Source: Thermus composti
GTDB taxonomy: Bacteria > Deinococcota > Deinococci > Deinococcales > Thermaceae
NCBI RefSeq assembly: GCF_014647535.1
Contig: NZ_BMPJ01000020.1
Span: 1 to 35,820, forward strand
Reading direction: 5' to 3'
DNA: 35,820 nt
Shown here one piece after another: positions 7,202 to 15,013 of this stretch (positions are counted from its first letter, which is position 1; each line of letters opens with the position of its first letter). The notes below the pieces were generated by a model. The model made no database searches and was not told the DNA's origin. It saw only the letters and a program-made list of their open reading frames with translations. The translations under genes were made by a program, and so were the position numbers.

Positions 7202-7967
7202 ACACCTCCTCCAAAAAGGCGCGGACGGCCTGGGCGAAGGCTTTAGGTGCCTCCACGGGGGCGGCGTGCCCCGCGGGGAGGTCCCCTAGCCTCGCCCCAA
7301 GGGTTTCGGCCAGCGCCTCGGCGTAAGGCCTGGGGAAGAGGAGGTCCTCCTCCCCGTAGAGGACCAGGGCGGGAAGGGAGAGCCCCTTCAGGCGGGGCCG
7401 GAGGTCCTCCAGGGCCAGGAAGCCCAAAAGGAGCCTCTCCTGGGCCTCCGCCCCAGGGGCTTGGGCGAGGAGGGGGGCAAGCCCCGCCTCCTCGAGGAGC
7501 TCAGGGTGGGCTTGGAGGAAGGTTTGGCCGTAGACCCAGGGCAGGGCCACCCGGAGCCGCAGGGCGCTTCCCCCGGCCCTAAGGGCGAGAAGCCAGCTTT
7601 CCACCTTGGCCCTTAGGGCCGCGTCCAGGTAAGGGGTGGTGCAGCAGAGCACCAAGGCGGTGAAGCGCTCCGGGGCCAGGAGGGCCAGTTCCATGGCCAC
7701 CACGCCCCCGTTGGAAAGCCCTACGAGGGCCGCCCTTTCCCAGCCCAGCTGGTCCAAAAGCCCGAGGAGGTCTTCGGCGTGGACCCTGGGGGTGTAGACC
7801 CCTTGGGGGGCTTCGCTTTCCCCCTGGCCCCGCATATCGTAGCGGAGGAGGGAGAAGCCCTTAAGGTGGGGCACCACCGGGTCCCAGCTTTCCAGGCGCT
7901 GGAAGATCCCGTTCAGAAGGACCACAGGGGGGCCTTCCCCCTCCAGTTGGTACCTAAGCCTGGCCAT
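7194..7967 (-). CDS. Alpha/beta hydrolase (first in operon), enol-lactonase-like
   Basis: A 257-residue cytoplasmic alpha/beta hydrolase. It has VVLLNGIFQRLESWDPVVPH at the oxyanion strand, YDMRGQGESEAP, a nucleophile elbow GLSNGG with Ser85, Asp208 in YGEEDLLFP and His234 in AGHAAPVEAP. The general form (YDMRGQGxS, GLSNGG, LAPERFTALVLC) resembles 3-oxoadipate enol-lactonases and related lactonases more than lipases. The two hydrolases of the operon are clearly different proteins, not a recent duplication. It overlaps the ligase gene by 14 bases, so it is translated with it. Confidence 0.82.
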   Translation of the reverse strand: MARLRYQLEGEGPPVVLLNGIFQRLESWDPVVPHLKGFSLLRYDMRGQGESEAPQGVYTPRVHAEDLLGLLDQLGWERAALVGLSNGGVVAMELALLAPERFTALVLCCTTPYLDAALRAKVESWLLALRAGGSALRLRVALPWVYGQTFLQAHPELLEEAGLAPLLAQAPGAEAQERLLLGFLALEDLRPRLKGLSLPALVLYGEEDLLFPRPYAEALAETLGARLGDLPAGHAAPVEAPKAFAQAVRAFLEEVYA

Positions 7968-9432
7968 ACCGCTCCTTCCAAAGCCGCTTTAGGGCTTCCT
8001 TATGCACCTTGCCCGGGCCGCTTTTGGGGAGTTCCTCCAGGAAAATCAGGTGCTTGGGCACCTTGTACCCGGCGAGCCTTTCCCTGAGGAAGGCCTTAAG
8101 TTCCTCCTCCCCTAGGGGGGTCCGGAGGGCGAGGAAGGCTGCCCCCACCTCCCCCCACCGGGGGTCCGGGACCCCCACCACCGCCGCCTCCTTCACCGCC
8201 GGGTGGTCGTAGAGGACCCGTTCCACCTCCACCGGGTAGACGTTCTCCCCCCCGGAGATGAACATCTCCTTTCTCCGCCCCACGATGTAGTACCGCCCCT
8301 CCGCATCCCGGTAGGCCAGGTCCCCGGTCCTAAGCCAAAGCCGCTCCCCGTCCCAGACGAAGACCTTCTCGTTCTCTTCCGGGCGGCGGAAGTAGCCCTT
8401 CATCACCACGTTCCCCGAGAGCCAAAGCTCCCCGGCCTCGCCCACGCCCGCTTCCTTCCCGTCCTCCCGCACCAGCCGGGCCCAGAGGTGGGGCATGGGC
8501 CGGCCCACGCTTTCCGGGTAGGCCTCGGCCTCCTCCAGCTCAAAGGCGAAGCAGTTCACGCCGCACTCCGTGAGGCCGTACCCCTGCTTGAAGCGCACCC
8601 CCCGCTTCCGGAAGGCCTCCCGCACGGGGGCGGGGCAGGGGGCGCCGCCGGAGATGGCGAAGCGCACGAAGGAGAAATCGGCTTCCGGGAAGCCCGGGGT
8701 TTCCGCAAGCATCTGGAACATGGTGGGCACCAGGAAAAGGACCGTGGGCCGGTGCGCCTTCACCAGTTCCAGGTACTCCTCGGGGCGGAAGCGCTCCTCC
8801 ACCACCACCTGCCCCCCCAGGTAGAGGAGGGGGGTGGCCAGGGCGTTGAGGGCGGCGTGGAACATGGGGGTGGCGAGGATGTACCGGTCCTCCCGGGTAA
8901 GCCCCCAGGCGAAGGCGGTCTCCAGGGCGTTCACCAAAAGCTGGCGGTAGGGGAGGAGGGCCCCCTTGGGTAGCCCCGTGGTCCCTCCGGTAAAGAGGAG
9001 GAGGGCGGGGTCCTCGAGGCCCACCGCCAGGGCCTCTTCCGCCTCCTCGGCCTCCAAGAGGGCCTCCAGGGGGAGGGCCTTGGGGTCCAGGGCCTGGGCC
9101 ACCTCCTGGAACCCCTCCCCGAAGAAGAGCACCTTGGGCTCGGTGTAGGCGTGGAGGGCCTTGAGCTCGGAAAGGCTTAGGCGGTGGTTGAAGGGGGTGA
9201 GGATGTGGCCGAGGAGGGGCCCGGCAAAGAGGAGGTCCAAGTAGGCGGGGTGGTTCCAGGCGAGGAGGCCCACCCGGTCCCCCGTGGCGACCCCGAGGGC
9301 CCTTAAGCTCCCCGCCGCCTTCCTGGCCCTGCGGTAGAGCTCCCCGTAGGTGAGCCAGGCGCCGCGGAACCAGAGGGCGGGCCTGTCGGGGTGGTAGGCG
9401 GCGAGGCGGCCAAGCCAGTTGGGGTTAAGCAT
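7954..9432 (-). CDS. AMP-forming acyl-CoA synthetase
   Basis: A 492-residue adenylate-forming enzyme that joins a carboxylic acid to CoA at the cost of ATP to AMP. Motifs in order: P-loop LLFTGGTTGLPKGA (about 145-158; Gly replaces the usual Ser of TSGTTG), APMFHAA-like ATPMFHAALN, the A5 motif GYGLTECG, A7 LRTGDLAYRD, A8 hinge GRRKEMFISGGENVYPVEVE and the catalytic Lys475 in KSGPGKVHKEAL. The GGENVYP form is typical of medium-chain, aromatic and FadD13-like ligases. The ATG at 9432 overlaps the end of the FabH-like gene by 8 bases. It probably activates the acid brought in by the liv transporter encoded downstream. Confidence 0.88.
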   Translation of the reverse strand: MLNPNWLGRLAAYHPDRPALWFRGAWLTYGELYRRARKAAGSLRALGVATGDRVGLLAWNHPAYLDLLFAGPLLGHILTPFNHRLSLSELKALHAYTEPKVLFFGEGFQEVAQALDPKALPLEALLEAEEAEEALAVGLEDPALLLFTGGTTGLPKGALLPYRQLLVNALETAFAWGLTREDRYILATPMFHAALNALATPLLYLGGQVVVEERFRPEEYLELVKAHRPTVLFLVPTMFQMLAETPGFPEADFSFVRFAISGGAPCPAPVREAFRKRGVRFKQGYGLTECGVNCFAFELEEAEAYPESVGRPMPHLWARLVREDGKEAGVGEAGELWLSGNVVMKGYFRRPEENEKVFVWDGERLWLRTGDLAYRDAEGRYYIVGRRKEMFISGGENVYPVEVERVLYDHPAVKEAAVVGVPDPRWGEVGAAFLALRTPLGEEELKAFLRERLAGYKVPKHLIFLEELPKSGPGKVHKEALKRLWKERYGQA

Positions 9433-10432
9433 CAAGCCCTCCTTCCAGGCGGAGCACCGCAGCCCCGTAGAAGTACCCCACCCCCGCCGCCGCCAGGGCC
9501 ACGAGGCTCCCCTCCTTGAGAAGCCCCTTCTCCCAGGCGAGCCGCAGGGAGAGGAGGGGGTCCAGCTGTCCCAGGTGGCCGAAGCGCTCCAGGTAGATGG
9601 ACCGCCCCTCGGAAAGGCCGAGCCCCGCGAGCACCGCCCGGTGGGCGGAGCGCTTCATGTGAAGGAGGGCGAGGTAGTCCAGGTCGGCCTCCGTGTACCC
9701 TGCCTCCTCCAGGGCCTCCCGGATTACTCCGAGGAAGCTGGGAATGGAGGTGGCGTCCAGCCTCCGCTTCATCCCCTCGGGATCCTCCACCCTTAGGCGG
9801 TACTGGGAGAGGTTTTCCGGAGTGAGGGGAGCCCGGGTCCCCCCCACGGGGACCTTGACCGAAAGGGCCAGCCCGGGGTCCATGCGGTGGGCGAGGCCCA
9901 AGAGCTTAAGCCCCGGCCCTTCCCGGGTAAGGACCGCTGCGGCCCCTCCTGCGGCCAGATCGTAGAGGAAGCGGGTATGGGGGTCTTGGTAGTCCACGAG
10001 GTCGCCGTTGCGGTAGCCCCCCGCCACCAGGACTGCCCCCACCTCCTTGCGGGTGGCGAAGAGGCCCCGGGCCACCTCCAGGGCCCCTATGAGGGAGGCG
10101 CACTTCTGGTTTAGATCCAGCCCCTTGGCCCGGGAGGCCCCCACCTTTAGGGCAAGGTAGGGGGCAGTGGCCCAGACGGGGTAGTCCTTGTACTCCTCCA
10201 CGATGGAGACCACCCAGTCCACCGCCTCCCCGGGTAGCCCCGCCTTCGCCAGGGCCTCCTTCGCGGCCCAGGCGGCCATCTCCGCCGGGTGGTCTTCGGG
10301 GCCGGGGGTGGGCTTTTCCAGGAGGCCGAGCTTTTCCCGCACCACCTCCGGCGGCAGACCCGAACGCCGGGCAATCTCATCCGCGTCCATGCGCCCTTTG
10401 GGCAGGTAGACCCCAAGGCTTCTCAGGTACAT
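9425..10432 (-). CDS. FabH/OleA-like 3-oxoacyl synthase III family protein
   Basis: A 335-residue thiolase-fold condensing enzyme. The nucleophile is Cys111 (LDLNQKCASLIGALEVA) and the first His is His258 (LALLHMKRSAH). The Asn of the FabH triad (normally YGNTS) is replaced: the loop reads FGHLGQLDPLL, with His286 in its place. GVGYFYGAAVLR at the end is the usual glycine-rich tail. Being outside a fab cluster and next to a CoA ligase, hydratase and hydrolases, it more likely acts on CoA esters, either condensing two or cleaving a 3-oxoacyl-CoA in a thiolase-like way. The ATG is only 8 bases after a -10-like box, so its mRNA is probably leaderless. It heads the run that continues to livF. Confidence 0.82.
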   Translation of the reverse strand: MYLRSLGVYLPKGRMDADEIARRSGLPPEVVREKLGLLEKPTPGPEDHPAEMAAWAAKEALAKAGLPGEAVDWVVSIVEEYKDYPVWATAPYLALKVGASRAKGLDLNQKCASLIGALEVARGLFATRKEVGAVLVAGGYRNGDLVDYQDPHTRFLYDLAAGGAAAVLTREGPGLKLLGLAHRMDPGLALSVKVPVGGTRAPLTPENLSQYRLRVEDPEGMKRRLDATSIPSFLGVIREALEEAGYTEADLDYLALLHMKRSAHRAVLAGLGLSEGRSIYLERFGHLGQLDPLLSLRLAWEKGLLKEGSLVALAAAGVGYFYGAAVLRLEGGLDA

Positions 10433-10440
10433 CCACCCTC

Positions 10441-10473
10441 AAGGTAGGGGAAGGGCGTTACACGAACGTTACA
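10441..10473 (-). promoter_or_regulatory. Operon promoter with SARP-type direct-repeat operator
   Basis: The heptamer CGTTACA occurs at 10456-10462 and 10467-10473, a period of exactly 11 bases (one helical turn); on the minus strand it reads TGTAACG twice. The nearer copy ends 9 bases before TACCTT (10441-10446), which would be the -10 box of the FabH-like operon. SARP activators are known to bind heptamer direct repeats with an 11-base period placed about 8 bases before the -10, in place of a -35 box. The divergent regulator has a SARP-type DNA-binding domain, so it is the obvious ligand. Confidence 0.6.
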
Positions 10474-10487
10474 GGGTGGGAAGGCCC

Positions 10488-10493
10488 CATAAT
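10488..10493 (+). promoter_or_regulatory. -10 box of the STAND regulator gene
   Basis: CATAAT lies 7 bases before the ATG at 10501, which points to a leaderless transcript. It overlaps an earlier in-frame ATG (10492), which makes that start unlikely. No clear -35 is present. Confidence 0.4.
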
Positions 10494-10500
10494 GGGGGGG

Positions 10501-13095
10501 ATGCCCTACCCCGTTCCCCCCTCGAGGCTCCTTCCCCCCCGCACCGCCAGGGAGGTGCGAAGGGTCCGCCCCTTGCGCCTCTTGGAAGAGGCCTTCCGCA
10601 AAAGCCCCGGGGTGGCCCTGGCCGCGGGGGCGGGGTACGGGAAGACGAGCCTGGCGGCGGAGGTGGAGGGGGTCTACCTGTCCCTGGACGAGGAGGCCAA
10701 GGACCCGGTGGTCTTCCTCTGGCACCTCGTGGCCGCCTACCGGGGCCGGGCGGAGCTTGCCGCCGTGGGGGCTTTGCTGGAGGCGGGGGCCTGGCCCAAG
10801 GCCCTGGAAACCCTCCTCCAGGCCCTGGAGGCCTTGGGCCCCCATTACCTGGTCCTGGACGAGGCCCACCGGGCGGAAAGCCCCGGGGTCCTTAGGGCCC
10901 TCCAGGGGCTTTTGCGCCTTCCCGGGCTTAGGCTTTTGGTCCTCTCCCGGAAGGCGGCCCCCTTCGCTTTCCTCACGGTCCTTTCCGAGCAGGAGCTCGC
11001 CTTTGACCCCGAGGAGGCCTGCCAGCTGGCCAAGGCCCTGGCCCCGGAGCTTCCCGCCTTTGAGGTGGAAAGGGCCTTAAGCCTCGTGCGGGGCTGGCCC
11101 TTGGGGCTAAGGCTCGTGCTCCTTTCCATGCGGAGGGGCCTTAGGCCCGAGCTCGCCCTGGAGAGCGCCCAAGGGCTTACCGCCTACCTGGCCCAAACCC
11201 TGCCCAAGGAGGTCCTGGAGGAGGCCAGCCGCTTGGCCCTTTGGGGAGAGGTGCCGGAGGCGCAAGGGGCCTTCCTTCTCCCCTTCGCCGAGGACCTCCT
11301 CCTGGAAAGGCGGGAGGGGCGGCTTTGCTTCCATCCCCTGGTGCGGAGCGCCCTCAAGGCCCTCCTCTCCGAGGCCGAGGCCCGCGCCCTCCTGGCCCGG
11401 GCGGCGGAGGAGGCCTTGGGGCGGGGGAAAGGGGTGCGGGCGGCGGAGTTCCTCCTGGAGGCGGGCAGGCTGGGCCACGCCGCCGACCTCCTCCTGAAGG
11501 AGGGGGAGGCTTGGCTCCAAAAGGGCCTCACCTACACCGCCCTTAGGCTCCTCGCCCGCCTGCCTGAGGAGGTGCGCCGGGGGCGGAAGGGGCTTTTCCT
11601 CCTGGAGGCCGAGGCCCTGCGCCAGGCGGGCCGCTACCCGGAGGCGGAGGCCGCCTACCGCCGGGCCCTGGAGGCAGGGGAGGAGCGGGCTTATCTGGGC
11701 CTGGTGCGGCTTTTTTTGGATACCGTGGAGCCCGCCCGGGCGAGGCCCTATTTGGAGGAGGCCCTAAGGCGCTTTCCCGAGGAGGCCCGGGGCCTCCTTG
11801 CGGAAAACCTTCTGAACGAGGGCCGGACGGAGGAGGCCTTGGCCTTGGGGTTCTTTGGCCCCCGGCTCCTCCTGCGCCAGGGCCGGCCCCAGGAGGCTTT
11901 GGCCCTCCTGCGGGAGGCCCAGGACCCGGGGCTCTATCGGCCGCCCCAGAACCACCGGGAGGGAAGCCTCCTTAGGGCCCTTCTAGAGTGCGTGGCGGGG
12001 GATGCCGAGGAGGGGTTGCGCTGGGCCGAGCGGGGAAGGTGGGAGGCGGAGGTCCTGGGAAGCCCCTTCGGGGTGAGCCTGGCGGAGGCCCGGCGGGGGC
12101 ATGCCCTTTTGGCCCTGGGCCGCCTGGAGGAGGCGGAGGCTGCCTATCGGTCGGCCCTCGCCCTGAGCGAAGGGGGGCCCGCCCGGCTGAGGGTGGAGGC
12201 CCTGGGGGGGCTTGCCGCCTTGGGGGACGAGGGGGCTTACCGGGAGATGGTCCGGCTATCCCGGGCCTCGGGGGACCTTTGGGTGGAGGGGTTCCTCACC
12301 CTGGTGGTGGCCCTGGCCTGGCTGCGCCGGGGGGTGGACTTTCCCCTCCCGCCTCTCCTCGTCCCCGACCCCTTCCTTAAGGCCCTGGCCCAGGCCTACC
12401 CCTTCCGGGACGGGTGGGAGGCCCTTTTGGAGCGCTACCCCTTCTTGGCGGGCAAGACCCTCTTCGTCCCGCCCCTTTCCCGGGTGCGCCGGGCCCTTTG
12501 GCGGCTGGACCGGCTTCCCGTGGCCTACCACCCGGGGGTCCGGGTGGAGATCCGCGCCCTGGGAGGGTTTGAGGTCCGGGTGGACGGGAGGCCGGTGCGC
12601 TTCCGGAGGGAGAAGGCAAGGCTCCTCCTCGCCCTCCTCACCCTCCGCTCCTGGGCCAAGGAGGACCTCCTGGAGGCCTTGGGGGGTTCCCCGGGGGAGT
12701 TCCGGGTCCTTTGGTGGGAGGTGGTGAACGCCCTGGAGCCGGGGCGCCCCAAGGGGGTCCCGCCCTACTTCCTCCGGACCCGGCCCTACGGCCTGAACCT
12801 CGAGGCCCCGGAGCTCTACTTGGACCTCCGGGATCCCGAGGCCCCGCCCGCCTGCCCCTACCAGGGCCTGGACCACCCCCTTTTGGACGAGGAGGCCCGG
12901 GCCTACCTCGAGGCGCGAAAGCGCCGCCTTCTCCAAAGCCCCCGGCCCAAGGACTGGCTCGCCGCCCTCCGGCTGGACCCCTTGGACGAGGAGGCTTGGG
13001 GGAGGCTCAAGGGGACCCCTTGGGCCGGCGAAGGGGCGGGGCTTCGGGAGCGGGCCTTGCGGGAGCTTGGGCTGGGGGAGAAGGGGTTTTCCTAA
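10501..13095 (+). CDS. MalT-like STAND ATPase regulator with C-terminal SARP-type DNA-binding domain
   Basis: An 864-residue cytoplasmic regulator. Near the N-terminus are a P-loop GAGYGKTS (about 43-50) and a Walker B strand HYLVLDEAH (about 114-122), the marks of the MalT/LuxR-STAND group. A long helical middle carries TPR-like repeats (for example EALRQAGRYPEAEAAYRRAL and ALLALGRLEEAEAAYRSAL). From residue 681 comes RVEIRALGGFEVRVDGRPV, the start of an OmpR/SARP-type winged helix, instead of the LuxR HTH found in MalT. Such proteins usually bind an inducer in the TPR part, form ATP-dependent oligomers and activate transcription. It is divergent from the FabH-like operon with only 68 bases between, so it is probably its activator. 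Start set at 10501 because 10492 lies in the -10 box. Confidence 0.82.
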   Translation: MPYPVPPSRLLPPRTAREVRRVRPLRLLEEAFRKSPGVALAAGAGYGKTSLAAEVEGVYLSLDEEAKDPVVFLWHLVAAYRGRAELAAVGALLEAGAWPKALETLLQALEALGPHYLVLDEAHRAESPGVLRALQGLLRLPGLRLLVLSRKAAPFAFLTVLSEQELAFDPEEACQLAKALAPELPAFEVERALSLVRGWPLGLRLVLLSMRRGLRPELALESAQGLTAYLAQTLPKEVLEEASRLALWGEVPEAQGAFLLPFAEDLLLERREGRLCFHPLVRSALKALLSEAEARALLARAAEEALGRGKGVRAAEFLLEAGRLGHAADLLLKEGEAWLQKGLTYTALRLLARLPEEVRRGRKGLFLLEAEALRQAGRYPEAEAAYRRALEAGEERAYLGLVRLFLDTVEPARARPYLEEALRRFPEEARGLLAENLLNEGRTEEALALGFFGPRLLLRQGRPQEALALLREAQDPGLYRPPQNHREGSLLRALLECVAGDAEEGLRWAERGRWEAEVLGSPFGVSLAEARRGHALLALGRLEEAEAAYRSALALSEGGPARLRVEALGGLAALGDEGAYREMVRLSRASGDLWVEGFLTLVVALAWLRRGVDFPLPPLLVPDPFLKALAQAYPFRDGWEALLERYPFLAGKTLFVPPLSRVRRALWRLDRLPVAYHPGVRVEIRALGGFEVRVDGRPVRFRREKARLLLALLTLRSWAKEDLLEALGGSPGEFRVLWWEVVNALEPGRPKGVPPYFLRTRPYGLNLEAPELYLDLRDPEAPPACPYQGLDHPLLDEEARAYLEARKRRLLQSPRPKDWLAALRLDPLDEEAWGRLKGTPWAGEGAGLRERALRELGLGEKGFS

Positions 13096-13126
13096 ACCCC
13101 GTGAATTCTCTGCCCAAAGGGCCCGC

Positions 13127-13158
13127 GCCCTCCCCTTCTGCCGGAAAGGGGCGAGGGC
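13127..13158. terminator. Possible bidirectional terminator hairpin
   Basis: In the 136-base convergent gap between the STAND regulator and the debranching-type enzyme, GCCCTCCCCTT and AAGGGGCGAGGGC can pair with one bulge around a short loop. There is no T-run on either side, so function is uncertain. Nothing else was seen in this gap. Confidence 0.35.
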
Positions 13159-13231
13159 AGCAGAGGCGCCCTCGGCCGGGGGGTTTGGGAGAGGCCTACC
13201 CCAGCCTTCTTTCGGGGCTCGAGGCTTAGGG

Positions 13232-15010
13232 CTACCACGCCCGCACGCCCTTCCGGAGGGCGTAGAGGTAGACGAGGGCCGCCGCGTCCCAGGCCTGGGG
13301 GCGGCAGGCCACGGGGTAGGGCACGGGGGGAAGGCCTTCCTCCCGGGGAAAGCCCCCCACGAGCTCGGGGAGGCGGAGGTCTGGCTGGGAGAGGGCGAGT
13401 TCCAGGAGGGCCTGGGCCACCCGCTCCCCTTCCTCGCGCAGGCCGTAGCGGAAGAGGCCCCCCGCGAAGAGGGCGTTGTCGTGGGGCCAGACGGAGCCGT
13501 TGTGGTAGGAGAGGGGGTTGTAGCGGGCCTCCCGGGCTCCCAGGGTGCGGACCCCCCAGCCCGACCAAAGCTCCTCGGAGAGGAGGGTGCGGGCCAGGTC
13601 CTGGGCCCGCTCTTCGGGCACCGCCCCCGCCCAGAGGAGGTGCCCGGCGTCCGAGGCCTTCACCCTAAGGGGCTCCTTGTTGCGGTCCAGGGCCAGGGCA
13701 TAGGTCCTGAGCTCCTCCAGCCAGAAGCGCTCCTGGATGAGGGCGAAAAGGGCCTGCGCCCGCCTTTCCTCTTCTTGCGCCTTCCCCTCTTCCCCGAGGG
13801 CCCGGTAGAACTCCCGGGCGGCCAGGTGGGCGGCGTAGGCGTACCCCTGGACCTCGCTCACCGCAAGGGGGGGTTCGGCCAGGCGGCCGTCCTTGTGGCT
13901 CATGGAGTCGTGGGAGTCCTTCCAGGACTGCACGCTAAGCCCCCCGCCCGAGGGGGCGAACTCCAAGAGGCCGTCCCCGTCCAGATCGGCGGCCTCCATC
14001 CAGGCCAGAGCGGCCTCCCAGTGGGGCCTGAGCTCCCGCACCAAGGCGAGGTCCCCGGTGAGGTCCAGGTAGCGCCCGAGGAGGACCAGGAAGAGGGGGG
14101 TGGCGTCCACCGTGCCGTAGTAGCGGGCGAAGGGCACCTTGCCCAGGCGGGAGAGTTCCCCCAGGCGCACCTCGTGGAGGATCTTCCCGGGCTCCTCTTC
14201 CCGGAAGGGGTCCCGGGTCCGCCCTTGCCTTCGGGCCAGGTAGCGGAGCACCCCCCGGGCAACCTCCTTGCCCCAGGGGAGGAGCATGAAGGCGGTGAGG
14301 AGGCTGTCCCGGCCGAAGGGGGCCACGAACCAGGGGATGCCGGCCACGGGGACCGGGCCCTCGGAGGTGGCGAGGAGGAGGGCCCTGAGGTCCAGAAGGG
14401 CCTGGCGCAAGGGCTTTGCCCAGGGGCCTTCCCCCAAGGGGAAGGCCTCCAGGAAGGCCTCGTAGCTCGGAAGGGTCCCCAAGGCCCCCAGGGGGCTTTC
14501 CAGAAGGACCTCAAACCCGAGGTTCCGCACCTCCCCCGGGGCGAGGCTTAGGGCAAGCCCCTCCAGGGGCCAGGAGGGAAGGACCTCTACCCGCTGCTCC
14601 ACCCCGTCCGGGGCCCGGTAGGAAAGCCCCCGGTGCGCCCTGGATGGGGACCAGCCCCGGGCCTGGAAGAGGTCCTCAAAACTTCCCTCCACCTCCAGCC
14701 TAAGCCGGACCTCCAGGGGCTTGCGGCCCAGGTTGTGGAGGGAAAGCGCCTCCCGCACCCGGCCCCGCTCCACCCGGAGGTTCCGGCGGAGGTAGAGCTC
14801 CCCGTCCGGCCCCTGGAAGCGGGCCCAGTCTTGGACCAGGCGGTCGGGCCTGGGGGTGCAGCTTTCCAGAAGGGCAAGCCCCTCGGGGAGGAGGAGGCGG
14901 TAGCGGGCGAGGAAACGGGTGTCGTGGCGGTAGAAGCCCTCCGCCCCTTCCTCGGCGAAGCCCCGTGGGTTCAGGACCAGGTAGGTGTCGTCTTCCTTGA
15001 GGGGGATCAC
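13232..15010 (-). CDS. Glycogen-debranching-type amylo-alpha-1,6-glucosidase family protein
   Basis: A 592-residue protein without signal peptide. The first 200 or so residues are a beta-rich N-terminal domain (YLVLNPRGFAEEGAEGFYRH is the usual opening of the GDE_N_bis domain). The rest is an (alpha/alpha)6 barrel with PWFVAPFGRDSLLTAFMLLP, YYGTVDATPLF, SWKDSHDSM, YNPLSYHNGSVWPHDNAL and VPYPVACRPQAWDAAALVYL. Acidic residues in the GRDS, DSHDS and WPHD motifs are the likely catalytic ones. Members release glucose from alpha-linked branches or small oligosaccharides. GTG start at 15010, three bases after the permease stop. As the last gene of the sugar-uptake operon it probably processes the imported sugar. 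Confidence 0.82.
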   Translation of the reverse strand: MIPLKEDDTYLVLNPRGFAEEGAEGFYRHDTRFLARYRLLLPEGLALLESCTPRPDRLVQDWARFQGPDGELYLRRNLRVERGRVREALSLHNLGRKPLEVRLRLEVEGSFEDLFQARGWSPSRAHRGLSYRAPDGVEQRVEVLPSWPLEGLALSLAPGEVRNLGFEVLLESPLGALGTLPSYEAFLEAFPLGEGPWAKPLRQALLDLRALLLATSEGPVPVAGIPWFVAPFGRDSLLTAFMLLPWGKEVARGVLRYLARRQGRTRDPFREEEPGKILHEVRLGELSRLGKVPFARYYGTVDATPLFLVLLGRYLDLTGDLALVRELRPHWEAALAWMEAADLDGDGLLEFAPSGGGLSVQSWKDSHDSMSHKDGRLAEPPLAVSEVQGYAYAAHLAAREFYRALGEEGKAQEEERRAQALFALIQERFWLEELRTYALALDRNKEPLRVKASDAGHLLWAGAVPEERAQDLARTLLSEELWSGWGVRTLGAREARYNPLSYHNGSVWPHDNALFAGGLFRYGLREEGERVAQALLELALSQPDLRLPELVGGFPREEGLPPVPYPVACRPQAWDAAALVYLYALRKGVRAW

Positions 15011-15013
15011 GGC

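Noticed and set aside
6470-10432. OleABC long-chain olefin pathway (FabH-like, hydrolase, AMP ligase)
   Set aside because: The parts look similar, but no OleD-type reductase is present, the ligase has ordinary acyl-CoA-ligase motifs and a short length, and the operon contains an importer and a MaoC hydratase.
10492-10494. Earlier ATG of the STAND regulator
   Set aside because: It overlaps the CATAAT -10 box, so it would lie upstream of the likely transcription start.
13067-14551. A 494-codon open frame on the plus strand opposite the debranching-type enzyme
   Set aside because: Its sequence is the Gly/Pro/Glu-rich type produced antisense to high-GC genes and shows no family motif; the minus-strand frame has complete glycosidase motifs.
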